Shown here: in pieces, positions 33,394-43,824 of the stretch | How the letters are laid out: each line of letters starts with the position of its first letter | How positions within the stretch are numbered: position 1 is the first letter of the stretch | NCBI RefSeq assembly: GCF_004000255.1 | Contig: NZ_RCIQ01000028.1 | Coordinates: 1 to 43,824, forward strand | Direction: 5' to 3' | From: Nioella ostreopsis | GTDB lineage: Bacteria; Pseudomonadota; Alphaproteobacteria; Rhodobacterales; Rhodobacteraceae | Length of the DNA: 43,824 nt | Notes under the pieces: generated by a model | What the model was told of the DNA's origin: nothing | Seen by the model: the letters and a program-made list of their open reading frames with translations, nothing else | Databases searched by the model: none | Program-made: the position numbers and the translations under genes

Positions 33394-34107
33394 ATGTCCC
33401 GCACCCTTATTCTATCCGCCCTGTCCGCTGTGATGGTGGCACTCGGGGGTTACATTTACCTGACCGCCTCGCAGTCGGTGAACCAGTCCTCCAGTCAACC
33501 GCTGATGGCCGCCAGCGCGCAAGAAGCGGGCAGCACCGATACTGCCCCCGCCGATGCAGGCGAGGAAGCTGCCGTTGAGGTGATCGAGATGGTGATGGGC
33601 GATGAGGATGCGCCGATCACCGTGATCGAATACGCCTCCTTCACCTGCCCGCACTGCGCCCGCTTTCACGAAGAGGTCTACCATGATCTCGTGACGAACT
33701 ATGTCGACACGGGCCATATCCGCTTCATCCTGCGTGAAGTGTATTTCGACCGCTATGGCCTGTGGGCCGGGATGGTCGCCCGCTGTGGTGGCCCGCTGCG
33801 CTATTTCGGCATCTCCGAGATGATCATGGAAGAGCAGCGCGAATGGGTTCAGGGCGAACCGGCTGAGGTTGCTGCCAATCTGCGCCGCCTTGGTCTGCGC
33901 GCGGGCCTGTCCAACGAGGCACTGGATGCCTGCCTGACCAATAACGACATGGCGCAGGCCATGGTGACCCTGTCGCAGGAACAGGCGGAAGCCGATGAGG
34001 TTCAGGGCACCCCAAGCTTTGTGATCAACGGCGAGATGTATTCCAACATGAGCTACGCGGCCTTTTCCGAAGTGCTTGACGGGCTGCTGGCCGAAATCGA
34101 GGGATGA
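33394..34107 (+). CDS. DsbA-family thiol:disulfide oxidoreductase
   Basis: The product is 237 aa. An N-terminal signal/anchor (LILSALSAVMVALGGYIYL) targets the envelope. A low-complexity linker follows (about 25-60), then the thioredoxin fold with the active site FTCPHCARFHEE (CPHC). The cis-Pro region is VQGTPSFVINGE. GAGGAG precedes the ATG. It follows the DciA-like gene by 11 bp and overlaps the CaiB-type gene by 4 nt (ATGA). It forms or shuffles disulfides in secreted proteins; several Cys-containing secreted proteins in this window are plausible clients, which is speculation. Confidence 0.92.
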   Translation: MSRTLILSALSAVMVALGGYIYLTASQSVNQSSSQPLMAASAQEAGSTDTAPADAGEEAAVEVIEMVMGDEDAPITVIEYASFTCPHCARFHEEVYHDLVTNYVDTGHIRFILREVYFDRYGLWAGMVARCGGPLRYFGISEMIMEEQREWVQGEPAEVAANLRRLGLRAGLSNEALDACLTNNDMAQAMVTLSQEQAEADEVQGTPSFVINGEMYSNMSYAAFSEVLDGLLAEIEG

Positions 34108-35210
34108 GCACGCCGCTTGAAGGGCTCAAGGTACTAGAGCTTGCACGGATTCTGGCCGGCCCCTGGGCCGGTCAGACTTTGTCGGATCTTGGCGCCGAAG
34201 TGACCAAGGTCGAAAGCCCCGCGGGCGATGATACCCGCCAATGGGGCCCCCCCTTCATTGAGCGCGAGGGCGACAGGACAGCGGCCTATTTTCATTCCTG
34301 CAACCGGGGGAAACAGACGGTCACCGCCGATTTCCGTACGCCCGAGGGGCAGGAGCTGGTCCGCAAACTGGCCGCTGAATCAGACATCCTGATCGAGAAT
34401 TTCAAGCTCGGCGGGTTGGAGAAATACGGGCTGGATTATGAAAGCCTGTCGCAAATCAATCCCCGGCTGATCTACTGTTCCATCACCGGCTTCGGGCAGA
34501 CAGGCCCCTATGCGCACCGTGCGGGCTATGACTACATTATTCAGGGCATGTCCGGGCTGATGTCGATCACCGGCGACCCGGATGGACAGCCGCAACGCGT
34601 CGGCGTGGCAGTGACCGATCTGTTCACCGGGCTCTATTCCGTCAACGGCATCCTCGCCGCGCTGTATCAGCGGGAACGGACCGGGAAGGGTCAGCATATC
34701 GACATGGCGCTGCTGGATTGCGCCGTGTCGATCACGGCCAATCAGGCGATGAACTATCTGGCGACGGGCACGCCGCCGGGGCGGACGGGCAATTATCACC
34801 CGAACCTCACGCCCTATCAGGTCTTCGACTGCGCGGATGGGTTCATCATCATCGCAACTGGTAATGATGCCCAGTATCGGCGGCTTTGTGGCATTCTGGG
34901 GCTGGAAGAGATGGCGGAGGCGCCAGAGTTCCTGACCAATGCCGACCGCATCGCCAACCGCGAAGCGATGATCGCCCGCCTGATGGACAAGACCCGCCAG
35001 CGCAGCAAGGCCGACCTGCTGGCCGCCTGCGAGGCCGAAGGCGTGCCCGCCGGGCCGATCAACGACATGGCCGAAGTCTTTGCCGATCCTCAGGTTCAGG
35101 CGCGCGGGATGCGGATTGATCCTGAAGGCGTGCCGGGTGTGCGGTCGCCGTTCCGGTTCTCGGATGCCGAATTGAAGCTGGACCGGGCCTCGCCCAAGCT
35201 CAGGCCTTAG
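34104..35210 (+). CDS. CaiB/BaiF-family CoA-transferase
   Basis: The product is 368 aa, a class III CoA-transferase. The start [20 protein letters not shown] is typical, as are [37 protein letters not shown], and [18 protein letters not shown] with the conserved catalytic Asp. The substrate pair is not predictable; formyl-CoA, carnitine and bile-acid CoA-transferases all share these motifs. It overlaps the DsbA gene start-to-stop (4 nt) and the opposite lpxK stop by 4 nt. A functional link with the DsbA-type gene is not obvious. Confidence 0.9.
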   Translation: MSTPLEGLKVLELARILAGPWAGQTLSDLGAEVTKVESPAGDDTRQWGPPFIEREGDRTAAYFHSCNRGKQTVTADFRTPEGQELVRKLAAESDILIENFKLGGLEKYGLDYESLSQINPRLIYCSITGFGQTGPYAHRAGYDYIIQGMSGLMSITGDPDGQPQRVGVAVTDLFTGLYSVNGILAALYQRERTGKGQHIDMALLDCAVSITANQAMNYLATGTPPGRTGNYHPNLTPYQVFDCADGFIIIATGNDAQYRRLCGILGLEEMAEAPEFLTNADRIANREAMIARLMDKTRQRSKADLLAACEAEGVPAGPINDMAEVFADPQVQARGMRIDPEGVPGVRSPFRFSDAELKLDRASPKLRP

Positions 35211-36190
35211 GACAATAGCCGATCCAACGCGGCGTCCAGTGGGTCCGGGTTGTCCAGCCGCAACCGGACCGGCACCGTCAGCACCTTGCGGCGGAACCGG
35301 TCGGGCAGGCGGACGGCATCTTTTTCGGTGGTGACCAGTTGCGCGCCCAGGTTGAACGCATCCTGTTCCAGTCGTGACAGCAAGGCATCGGTCAAGGGCT
35401 GGTGATCTGACAGAGGTTCAGCGCGCCGAACATCCGCCCCCATGGATCGAAGCGTGGCGAAGAACTTGCCCGGATGGCCGATCCCGGCGAAGGCCAGCAC
35501 CGGCAACCCGTCGAACGGCATGCCCGTGGGCAATGGCTCCAGCCTGCCGGTGACATGCGGCAAGCGGATGTCATTGGCCCAGTCCTCCCTAAACCTTTCC
35601 TGTGCTTTTGCTGGCCCGATGGACAGCACCAGATCGGCGCGCGCAAGCCCGGTTGCAACCGGCTCTCGCAGGGGGCCGGCGGGGATGGTCTTGCCATTGC
35701 CGAAGCCGCGCGCGGCATCGACGACGATGATCGACAGATCCTTGTGCAGCGCAGGGTTCTGAAACCCGTCATCCATCAGGATCACCTCGGCCCCGGCCTG
35801 AACGGCGGCATCCGCCCCGGCCGCGCGATCCTTTGCGACCCAGACCGGCAGGAAGGCGGCCAGCAGCAGGGGCTCATCGCCTACGTCCTCTGCCCAGTCT
35901 TTCGCTTCATCGACCCGGTGCGGTCCCTCGACCGTTCCGCCATAGCCACGACTGACCACATGGGCGGCGATACCGCGCTGTGTCAGTCGCTCGGCCAGGG
36001 CGATTACAGTTGGTGTCTTGCCGGTTCCGCCCGCATTCAGGTTGCCGACGCAGATCACCGGAACCCCGGCGCGATGCGGGTGGCCCTTGCGCAACCGTCG
36101 GGCCGTGGCACCTGAATAGATCGCGCCAAGCGGTGACAGAAGCAGGCTCAGCAGCCCCGGTTTTTCATGCCAGAACCGCGGCGCCTGCAT
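35207..36190 (-). CDS. lpxK: tetraacyldisaccharide 4'-kinase
   Basis: The product is 327 aa. It phosphorylates the 4' position of the lipid A disaccharide at the inner membrane. The N-terminal membrane-associated segment and the Walker [18 protein letters not shown] (about 47-63) are typical, as are VVSRGYGG and [16 protein letters not shown]. The start overlaps the waaA stop by one base, so it is the last gene of DUF4170-waaA-lpxK. All known landmarks are present and the length is normal. Confidence 0.94.
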   Translation of the reverse strand: MQAPRFWHEKPGLLSLLLSPLGAIYSGATARRLRKGHPHRAGVPVICVGNLNAGGTGKTPTVIALAERLTQRGIAAHVVSRGYGGTVEGPHRVDEAKDWAEDVGDEPLLLAAFLPVWVAKDRAAGADAAVQAGAEVILMDDGFQNPALHKDLSIIVVDAARGFGNGKTIPAGPLREPVATGLARADLVLSIGPAKAQERFREDWANDIRLPHVTGRLEPLPTGMPFDGLPVLAFAGIGHPGKFFATLRSMGADVRRAEPLSDHQPLTDALLSRLEQDAFNLGAQLVTTEKDAVRLPDRFRRKVLTVPVRLRLDNPDPLDAALDRLLS

Positions 36191-37488
36191 CAGTCCGCCG
36201 TCAGCCGCGGGGTGCGGTCCAGATGGTCGAAGAGCATGTCGAGCGCCTTGTCGGTCACCTCCGCCCCGGCAGAGCAGACCTCCCAGGCCGCATGGGCCAT
36301 GTCAGCGGCGCGATCGGGGTTCAGCAGGTCATTCACAGCAGCGGCCAACGTGTCGGGCGAGGAGACCAGCCGCGAGGCCTTCGCTTCAGCTAATCGCTGA
36401 AAGATATCGACGAAATTGCTGACATAGGGCCCGTGCAGAATGACCGAGCCGAGTGCAGCAGGTTCAAACGGGTTGTGCCCGCCAATGGGCTCCAGCGACC
36501 CGCCGACAAAGCTGATCGGGGCAAGGCGATACCAAAGGCCAAGCTCACCGAGCGTATCGGCCAGATAGACGGCAATATCTGGGTCGGGTTGTTCCCCCGC
36601 GCTGCGGCGGGCGAAACTGAAACCCTGCGCTTCGATCAGCGCGGCGATGTCGTCGCCCCGATGTGGGTGACGCGGAACCAGCACCAGAAGCAGCCGGGGA
36701 TTGACCTTGAGGGCCTGCTTGTGGGCGTCAAGGATCTTCTGTTCCTCGCCCTCATGGGTCGAGGCCGCCAGCCATGTGGGACGCCCGTTCAGGTGTCGGG
36801 CCAGTTTGGCCCGCAGCGTTTCATCGCAAGGAAGGGCGGCAGCGCCTTCCTTCAGCGTTCCGGTGACATGCAGCCGCTCACCCGGCAGGCCCAGGTGCCG
36901 AAGGTAAGACGCGGTCAGATCGTCCTGAACATGCGCTTCATCGAACTGTTCCAGCAGGCGGCGCACCATGCCGCGCAGGAACCGCCAGCGGTCGTGGCTT
37001 GTCTTGGACATGCGCGCATTGATGATCACCATGGGAATCGACCGGGCCTTTGTTTCCACGATCAGCGCGGGCCACAGTTCGCTTTCCGTCCAGACGGCCA
37101 GATTCGGGCGCCAGTGATCGAGGAACCGGCGGACATAAGGCAGAGCATCGACCGGGATGAACTGGTGAAAGGCAGCAGAGGGCAGGCGCGCGGCCATCAC
37201 CTGCGCCGAGGTGACGGTGCCGGTGGTCACAAGAAAATGCAGGTCGGGCCGTTCTTCGGACATGCGGCGGATCAGTTCCAGCAGCGACAGGGACTCGCCC
37301 ACGCTGGCGGCATGGAACCAGATCAGATCGCCCTCGGGCCGCTCCATTCCCGCAATGCCCCGGCGCTCGCCGATGCGGTCGGGGTCTTCCTTGCCAGCGT
37401 CCAGCCGCGCGGACAGCTTCTTCTCGGCATAGCGCGTGGCGCGGGCCGAAAAGGCCATGTAGGCCCAAAGCGCAAGGGAAAACCGCAT
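36190..37488 (-). CDS. waaA: 3-deoxy-D-manno-octulosonate (Kdo) transferase
   Basis: The product is 432 aa. It adds Kdo from CMP-Kdo to lipid A at the inner membrane. The N-terminal membrane anchor region precedes the GT-B fold; visible landmarks are [16 protein letters not shown] (the conserved Gly-Glu loop), [15 protein letters not shown], and the C-terminal [19 protein letters not shown] sugar-nucleotide site. It is tightly linked to lpxK (1-nt overlap) and 14 bp from the DUF4170 gene. Whether it adds one or two Kdo residues cannot be told. Confidence 0.94.
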   Translation of the reverse strand: MRFSLALWAYMAFSARATRYAEKKLSARLDAGKEDPDRIGERRGIAGMERPEGDLIWFHAASVGESLSLLELIRRMSEERPDLHFLVTTGTVTSAQVMAARLPSAAFHQFIPVDALPYVRRFLDHWRPNLAVWTESELWPALIVETKARSIPMVIINARMSKTSHDRWRFLRGMVRRLLEQFDEAHVQDDLTASYLRHLGLPGERLHVTGTLKEGAAALPCDETLRAKLARHLNGRPTWLAASTHEGEEQKILDAHKQALKVNPRLLLVLVPRHPHRGDDIAALIEAQGFSFARRSAGEQPDPDIAVYLADTLGELGLWYRLAPISFVGGSLEPIGGHNPFEPAALGSVILHGPYVSNFVDIFQRLAEAKASRLVSSPDTLAAAVNDLLNPDRAADMAHAAWEVCSAGAEVTDKALDMLFDHLDRTPRLTAD

Positions 37489-37502
37489 TGGTGGGGTGTC
37501 TT

Positions 37503-37748
37503 TCAGCCGTCGAGTTCTTCGGTCGGGGACGCTTCGCGCTCTTCGTCGCGCAGGCGGTGAATATGGGCGATGTAGTAGCGCATATGGGCATTGTCCACGG
37601 TGCGCTGTGCGGCATCCTTCCAGGCGTCATAGGCGCTGGCGTAATCTGGGTACATGCCGACGATGTCGATGGCATCGACATCCTTGAAGGCGCTTTTGGT
37701 CGGGTCGATCAGCTCGCCGCCGAAGACGAGGTGCAGGCGTTGTGTCAT
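37503..37748 (-). CDS. DUF4170-family protein
   Basis: The product is 81 aa. It has the DUF4170 pattern: LHLVFGGELIDPTKSAFKD, then DIVGMYPDYASAYDAWKDAA and AHMRYYIAHIHRL. The frame is open to 37904, but the family starts at MTQRLHLVFGG. The gene commonly sits upstream of waaA-lpxK in alphaproteobacteria, and the same order is seen here, suggesting a lipopolysaccharide-linked role. The biochemical function is not established. Confidence 0.85.
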   Translation of the reverse strand: MTQRLHLVFGGELIDPTKSAFKDVDAIDIVGMYPDYASAYDAWKDAAQRTVDNAHMRYYIAHIHRLRDEEREASPTEELDG

Positions 37749-37924
37749 GGGAGCCTCGGGGGTTGGTGCCACAGCTTGGCGGCACCCTAGGCATTTGCGG
37801 GCAGGGGTCAAGCGGGCCAGCCGTCGCGTGGCAATCACCCGCGAAACCCACCCACGGGCAGAACGGAAAACGCGCCCCCGATATTCCGGAGGCGCGCAGA
37901 TCATGTCAGCGGATGCAGGCCCCG

Positions 37925-39469
37925 TCAGTGGAACTTGCGGATCTCGCCGGACTTCAGCCGGGACAGGTAGCTGTCCAGCTCCGCCTTGACGATCGGCATC
38001 AGGAAGTAGAGCGCGACGATGTTCACGACGGCCATTGCGAAGATCATGGCATCCGAGAAGTCGATCACCGGGCCCAGGCTTGCCGCCGCGCCGATGATGA
38101 CGAAGAGGCAGAAGATCACCTTGAACACCAGCTCCGAGGCCTTGCCTTCGCCAAACAGGAAGGTCCAGGCCTTGAGGCCGTAGTAGGACCAGCTGATCAT
38201 GGTCGAGAAGGCAAACAGGATCACCGCGATGGCCAGCACGTATTTGAACCAGCCGAAGGCAGAGGAGAAGGCCGCCGATGTCAGCGCCACGCCCGAGTTG
38301 CCATCGACGGTCTGGATCGCGCTGCTGCCTTCGTTCAGCAGGTACATCCCGGTTTCAGGGTCGGATACCAGCTGACCGGTGATGATGATCACAAGCGCGG
38401 TCATGGTGCAGATCACCACGGTGTCGATGAAGGGTTCCAGAAGCGACACGAAGCCTTCGGTGATCGGCTCTTTCGTCCGAACCGCCGAGTGGGCAATCGC
38501 GGCAGACCCGACGCCCGCCTCGTTCGAGAAGGCGGCCCGTTTGAAGCCCTGGATCAGCGCGCCCACCATGCCGCCAGCGACGCCAAGCCCGGTGAAGGCC
38601 CCTTCGAAGATCTGGCCGAAGGCCCAACCGATCATGTCCGCGTTCATCAGAATGATGACCAGGGCCGTCGCGACATACATCACGCCCATGATCGGGACGA
38701 CCTTTTCGGTGACTTTCGCGATGGACTGAAGACCGCCCACGATCACGGCAAAGACGATGCCCGCGAAGATCACGCCGGTGATCCAGCCGGGATAATCGCC
38801 AATCACGTTGGTCAGCTGAGCATGCGCCTGGTTGGCCTGGAACATGTTGCCGCCGCCAAGGGCGCCGAGGATACAGAAGATCGAGAACAGGATTGCCAGG
38901 GCCTTTCCGCCGGGCAAGCCGCGTTCCGTGAAGCCCTTGGTCATGTAGTACATGGGGCCACCGGAAACGGTGCCGTCCTCATATTCGTTCCGGTATTTCA
39001 CGCCGAGCGTACATTCGGTGAATTTCGATGCCATGCCCATGAGGCCCGCGAGGATCATCCAGAAGGTGGCCCCCGGACCGCCGATGCCGATGGCCACGGC
39101 CACGCCCGCGATGTTTCCCAGACCAACGGTGCCGGAAAGAGCAGTTGCAAGCGCCTGGAAATGGCTGACCTCACCGGCGTCGTTCGGGTCGGAATAGTCA
39201 CCTTTCACAAGAGCGATGGAATGCGGGAAGGCACGGAACTGGATCAGGCCGAAATAGACGGTGAAGATCGCCGCCGCGATCACCAGCCAGGCCACGATCC
39301 ACGGGAAGGAGGTGCCGGGGAAGGGGCTGAAGATGAAATTGACGAACCAGCCGGTGGAGTTCGCGAAAACCTCGTTCACGCGCTCGTCGATGGATTGGGC
39401 CGAGACGGGTGCGGATGCGACCAGCCAGGCCGTCGCGGCGGTTGCCGCGGCCTTGAAATGCATTGTCAT
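37925..39469 (-). CDS. AGCS-family sodium:alanine/glycine symporter
   Basis: The product is 514 aa. It couples uptake of small neutral amino acids to sodium at the inner membrane. Landmarks: GTVGLGNIAGVAVAIGIGGP (about 115-135), MGMASKFTECTLGVKYRN, and FSNEAGVGSAAIAHSAVRTK. About ten to eleven hydrophobic helices are visible. An N-terminal signal-like segment (TAWLVASAPVSAQS) comes before the first core helix. AGGA lies eight bases before the ATG at 39469. A universal stress protein lies 20 bp upstream on the same strand, so they are co-transcribed. The Lrp regulator that reads away next door is a likely controller. Confidence 0.93.
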   Translation of the reverse strand: MTMHFKAAATAATAWLVASAPVSAQSIDERVNEVFANSTGWFVNFIFSPFPGTSFPWIVAWLVIAAAIFTVYFGLIQFRAFPHSIALVKGDYSDPNDAGEVSHFQALATALSGTVGLGNIAGVAVAIGIGGPGATFWMILAGLMGMASKFTECTLGVKYRNEYEDGTVSGGPMYYMTKGFTERGLPGGKALAILFSIFCILGALGGGNMFQANQAHAQLTNVIGDYPGWITGVIFAGIVFAVIVGGLQSIAKVTEKVVPIMGVMYVATALVIILMNADMIGWAFGQIFEGAFTGLGVAGGMVGALIQGFKRAAFSNEAGVGSAAIAHSAVRTKEPITEGFVSLLEPFIDTVVICTMTALVIIITGQLVSDPETGMYLLNEGSSAIQTVDGNSGVALTSAAFSSAFGWFKYVLAIAVILFAFSTMISWSYYGLKAWTFLFGEGKASELVFKVIFCLFVIIGAAASLGPVIDFSDAMIFAMAVVNIVALYFLMPIVKAELDSYLSRLKSGEIRKFH

Positions 39470-39489
39470 GATGTTGTCCTGACTGAGAA

Positions 39490-39924
39490 TTACGGAACGA
39501 TTGTCACAGCGACCGGCGCGGCTTGCGCCAGGCTGCCCGCAACCGACCCGAACAGGCGCGAGGACAGGCTGGAATGCCCGGTCCGGCCAATGACGATCTG
39601 ATCGGCGCCTTCTTCCTTGGCGATGCTGACCAGCGTTTCGGCGATATGGCCATAGCGCAGCGCGGTCGAAACCGTGACTCCACTGGCCTTCACGCTTTCC
39701 ACAACCGGGGCGAGGATCGCCTTTTCGGCACGCTCCAGCTCTTCCCCGCGCCGCTTGTGACGCTCTTCCAGTTCTGTCGGGGTCAGAAAGGAATAGGGGG
39801 ACCATTCCAGGACATGGGCGATGAGAAGCTCACCCCCGGTTTTGCGGGCCGCTTCGACAGCGAAGGAAAGGGCCGCGCGGGCACTTTCGCTGCCGTCGAA
39901 CCCGACGACGATCTTATGGGACAT
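39490..39924 (-). CDS. universal stress protein (UspA family)
   Basis: The product is 144 aa. The single Usp domain has the N-terminal IVVGFDGSESARAALSFAVE and the ATP-binding-type C-terminal motif IVIGRTGHSSLSSRLFGSVA then APVAVTIVP (G-2x-G-9x-G-S/T pattern). It leads a two-gene unit with the AGCS symporter; small Usp proteins paired with transporters can bind or regulate them. That function is inferred. Confidence 0.92.
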   Translation of the reverse strand: MSHKIVVGFDGSESARAALSFAVEAARKTGGELLIAHVLEWSPYSFLTPTELEERHKRRGEELERAEKAILAPVVESVKASGVTVSTALRYGHIAETLVSIAKEEGADQIVIGRTGHSSLSSRLFGSVAGSLAQAAPVAVTIVP

Positions 39925-40070
39925 TCATGCCTCCCTTGGGTTGTTTTTGCCTCCTCCGAGACAATTCAAGGATACCATCGGCGGGGCAAGAAAGATTCTC
40001 ATATTTCTTGCATAAGAAGATAATTTGCGAAAAATGAACGAAATTGGGCGTAAAATAGGGAAATTTTCCG

Positions 40071-40526
40071 ATGGATCATTTGGACATGAAAATTCTTTCC
40101 GTCTTGCAGAAGGATGGACAGATATCAATGGCTCGGCTGTCCGAACAGGTCGGCCTGTCCCTGTCCGCCTGCCACCGGCGCGTCAAGCTGCTGGAGAGCA
40201 GCGGCAAGATCGCGAATTACACGGCGCGGCTCAGTCGCAAAGCCGTGGGACTTGAAATCCAGATCTTCATCGAGGTCAAGCTGGCGAGCCAGCGCAAGGA
40301 ACACATCACGGCTTTCGAAACGGCGATCCGGCACATGCCGGAGGTTCTGGAATGCCATATGATCTCGGGCGAGTTCGACTATCTGATCCGTCTCGCGGCG
40401 CGGAATACCGAAGCCTATGAGAGGCTCTACCGGGACCGGCTGTCCGAGATCCCGTCGGTGACACAGATGAAAACGCTGCTCAGCCTGTCGACTGTGAAGG
40501 AATTTCAGGGCTATCACCTGGAGTGA
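40071..40526 (+). CDS. Lrp/AsnC-family transcriptional regulator
   Basis: The product is 151 aa. The N-terminal helix-turn-helix is ISMARLSEQVGLSLSACHRR (about 18-37), then the ligand-binding RAM domain with ECHMISGEFDYLIRLAARN. Such proteins respond to amino acids. It is divergent from the usp-agcS pair across 146 bp and converges on ansA (3 bp apart), so control of amino-acid uptake and breakdown by this protein is likely. The AT-rich 146-bp region upstream is the natural operator site. Confidence 0.92.
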   Translation: MDHLDMKILSVLQKDGQISMARLSEQVGLSLSACHRRVKLLESSGKIANYTARLSRKAVGLEIQIFIEVKLASQRKEHITAFETAIRHMPEVLECHMISGEFDYLIRLAARNTEAYERLYRDRLSEIPSVTQMKTLLSLSTVKEFQGYHLE

Positions 40527-40529
40527 CGA

Positions 40530-41507
40530 TCACGACACCGGAAATGGCGCGCCGAATTCTCCACAGAGGGGAGTTTCCACGAACGCCGTCAGCGCAACCC
40601 GCCCGGTGACCGTCGCCAGCGCAAGGGACAGCTTGGCATAGGCGGCTTCCAGCGTCATGTCGCGCCCGTCGATCACGCCGTGATCGAGCAGCACCGCCCC
40701 GGCGGCGTAGTGGCCAAGCGATGTGCCGCCTGCTAGCGTTTCACTGACCGCGACGACCGGGATGCCACGGTCTGCGGCGCGGGTCAGCCCTTCTGCCAGC
40801 AACGGATCGTCGGGCACCGTTCCGCTGCCATAGCAGCGCAGAACCACGCCGTTGCTGTGATCCATGGCAAAGCCCACCACGCGCATGTCGCAACCGGGTG
40901 CGACCGGCACCACGGCAATCCGCGCCTCTCCGAAGCGATGCTGCGTCAGCGTCCCGCCCTCGCGGCGCGGGGGCCTGTCCGACAGCATGGCGGAAAAGGC
41001 GTCGGGGGCCGAACTGTGGATCTTGCGCGCCCGCGGACCGCGCAACAGCTTGCCTGCGAACTGGATCCAGACGCCGGGGTCTGCCGTTTGCGTTGCGGCC
41101 AGTGCATCGCGCAGGTTGGCCCATCCATCACTGTCCTGACCGCCAAGCGGGATCATCGACCCAGTCAGGATCACCGGCTTGTGCAACCCCTCCAGCGCCA
41201 TGGTCAGGGCCGAGGAGGTGAAGGCCAGCGTGTCTGTCCCGTGGGTGATCAGAATCGCATCGCAGCTCTCCGCCCGCGCCACGATCTCGGCGGCCAGCCG
41301 GTTCCAGTCTGCGGGCGTCGCGTTGGCACTGTCGATCAGCGGTTCCAGCCTGACGATCTCCACATCCAGGTCATTCCCGCGCACTGCCATCAACCGATCG
41401 ACGGCGTGCTCGACGACCCCAAGCTCCGGCTTCAGGCCGCGCGCAGTCGGGACCATGCCGATGGTGCCGCCCGTGTGAAGCAGCAGGATACGATTGCGCA
41501 GGATCAT
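40530..41507 (-). CDS. ansA: type I L-asparaginase
   Basis: The product is 325 aa. It hydrolyses L-asparagine to aspartate and ammonia. The catalytic motifs are LLHTGGTIGM (first Thr, near residue 12) and LITHGTDTLAFTSSAL (second Thr, near 90). There is no signal peptide, so the cytoplasmic type I enzyme is the best fit. The start at 41507 begins just before the first catalytic motif; an ATG at 41570 would add 21 residues with no family support. It converges with the Lrp-type gene. Confidence 0.92.
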   Translation of the reverse strand: MILRNRILLLHTGGTIGMVPTARGLKPELGVVEHAVDRLMAVRGNDLDVEIVRLEPLIDSANATPADWNRLAAEIVARAESCDAILITHGTDTLAFTSSALTMALEGLHKPVILTGSMIPLGGQDSDGWANLRDALAATQTADPGVWIQFAGKLLRGPRARKIHSSAPDAFSAMLSDRPPRREGGTLTQHRFGEARIAVVPVAPGCDMRVVGFAMDHSNGVVLRCYGSGTVPDDPLLAEGLTRAADRGIPVVAVSETLAGGTSLGHYAAGAVLLDHGVIDGRDMTLEAAYAKLSLALATVTGRVALTAFVETPLCGEFGAPFPVS

Positions 41508-41759
41508 TTCGGAACAGGCTCTCGCATAGGTTGCGGGGCGCTTGGTGCGCCGATCAAGGGGTCCGGTCAAGGGGCAAGGGCCGCGAAATGAAAGAGATTG
41601 CTTTCAAACCGCAGAAAATCCGTGTATGGCCCGCCCATCTGAGACGTGATGCCTTTGACCCCGGGCGCATGAACAGGATTGGGGTCGGCGGCAATGGGGC
41701 CGCCATGCAAACGGGAGACCCGGCAGGGGCTGGGAGTGCTCCCATCGAGGATACGATAC

Positions 41760-43824
<2,065 letters not shown>

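Noticed and set aside
37742-39601. Long plus-strand open frame (over 600 codons) opposite the AGCS symporter
   Set aside because: It is an antisense shadow of the high-GC symporter gene. It is rich in Asp, His and Arg with no recognisable domain, while the minus strand has all family motifs.
41731-41743. GGGAG-TG-CTCCC just upstream of pnp as a regulatory hairpin
   Set aside because: The loop would be only two bases, and the structure is too short to call; pnp leaders are often regulated by a longer hairpin that I do not see.

Overview
The window looks like a chromosome segment of a high-GC alphaproteobacterium of the Rhodobacteraceae (Roseobacter-type). The clues are a CcrM-type methyltransferase next to rnhB, the block mutY / DciA-like DUF721 / DsbA-type thiol oxidoreductase, the operon DUF4170-waaA-lpxK, and an alkane-monooxygenase-like gene. 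The assignment is inference from gene content; no rRNA or species marker is present.

Layout. (1) 1-5.3 kb, host core: L-serine ammonia-lyase, two tandem GSCFA-domain proteins and a LacI-family repressor. (2) 5.4-23.4 kb: an integrated genomic island of about 17.9 kb. It sits at the 3' end of a tRNA-Arg(CCT) gene and is bounded by a 16-bp direct repeat (5472-5487 and 23376-23391). Next to attL are a tyrosine integrase, an excisionase-like protein and a small coupled gene. The cargo is a Phd-like/DarT/DarG toxin-antitoxin operon, two serine recombinases, a ribbon-helix-helix miniprotein, and a divergent HTH/lipoprotein versus HTH-controller pair. A tightly packed defence-type operon follows: SF2 helicase-nuclease, DUF4268 nuclease-like protein, type III-like DNA methyltransferase, a small Cys-rich protein, and a RelE-like/UvrD helicase fusion. 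(3) 23.4-26.4 kb: a compact host locus with a JmjC (Cupin_4) oxygenase, two paralogous small Tat-signal proteins with a matching Gly/Asp/Arg-rich tail, a membrane-anchored winged-helix regulator and a small secreted protein. It has the shape of a modified-peptide system but no recognised name. (4) 26.5-35.2 kb: secreted Cys protein, rnhB, ccrM, a TetR/double-cupin pair, a 35-residue zinc-finger miniprotein, alkB, mutY, dciA, a DsbA-like protein and a CaiB-type CoA-transferase. (5) 35.2-43.8 kb: lpxK, waaA and DUF4170 (lipopolysaccharide), an AGCS symporter with a universal stress protein, an Lrp/AsnC regulator, a type I asparaginase, and pnp running off the right edge.

How the genes work together. 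The island reads as a defence island: DarTG (ADP-ribosylation of DNA) plus a restriction-modification-like operon with its own controller and a helicase arm. The host genes around it cover DNA maintenance (rnhB, ccrM, mutY, dciA), envelope biogenesis, and amino-acid uptake and breakdown (sdaA, agcS, ansA, Lrp). The two best candidates for an undescribed system are the helicase-nuclease/DUF4268/methyltransferase/RelE-UvrD operon and the JmjC/Tat-peptide/membrane-wHTH locus.
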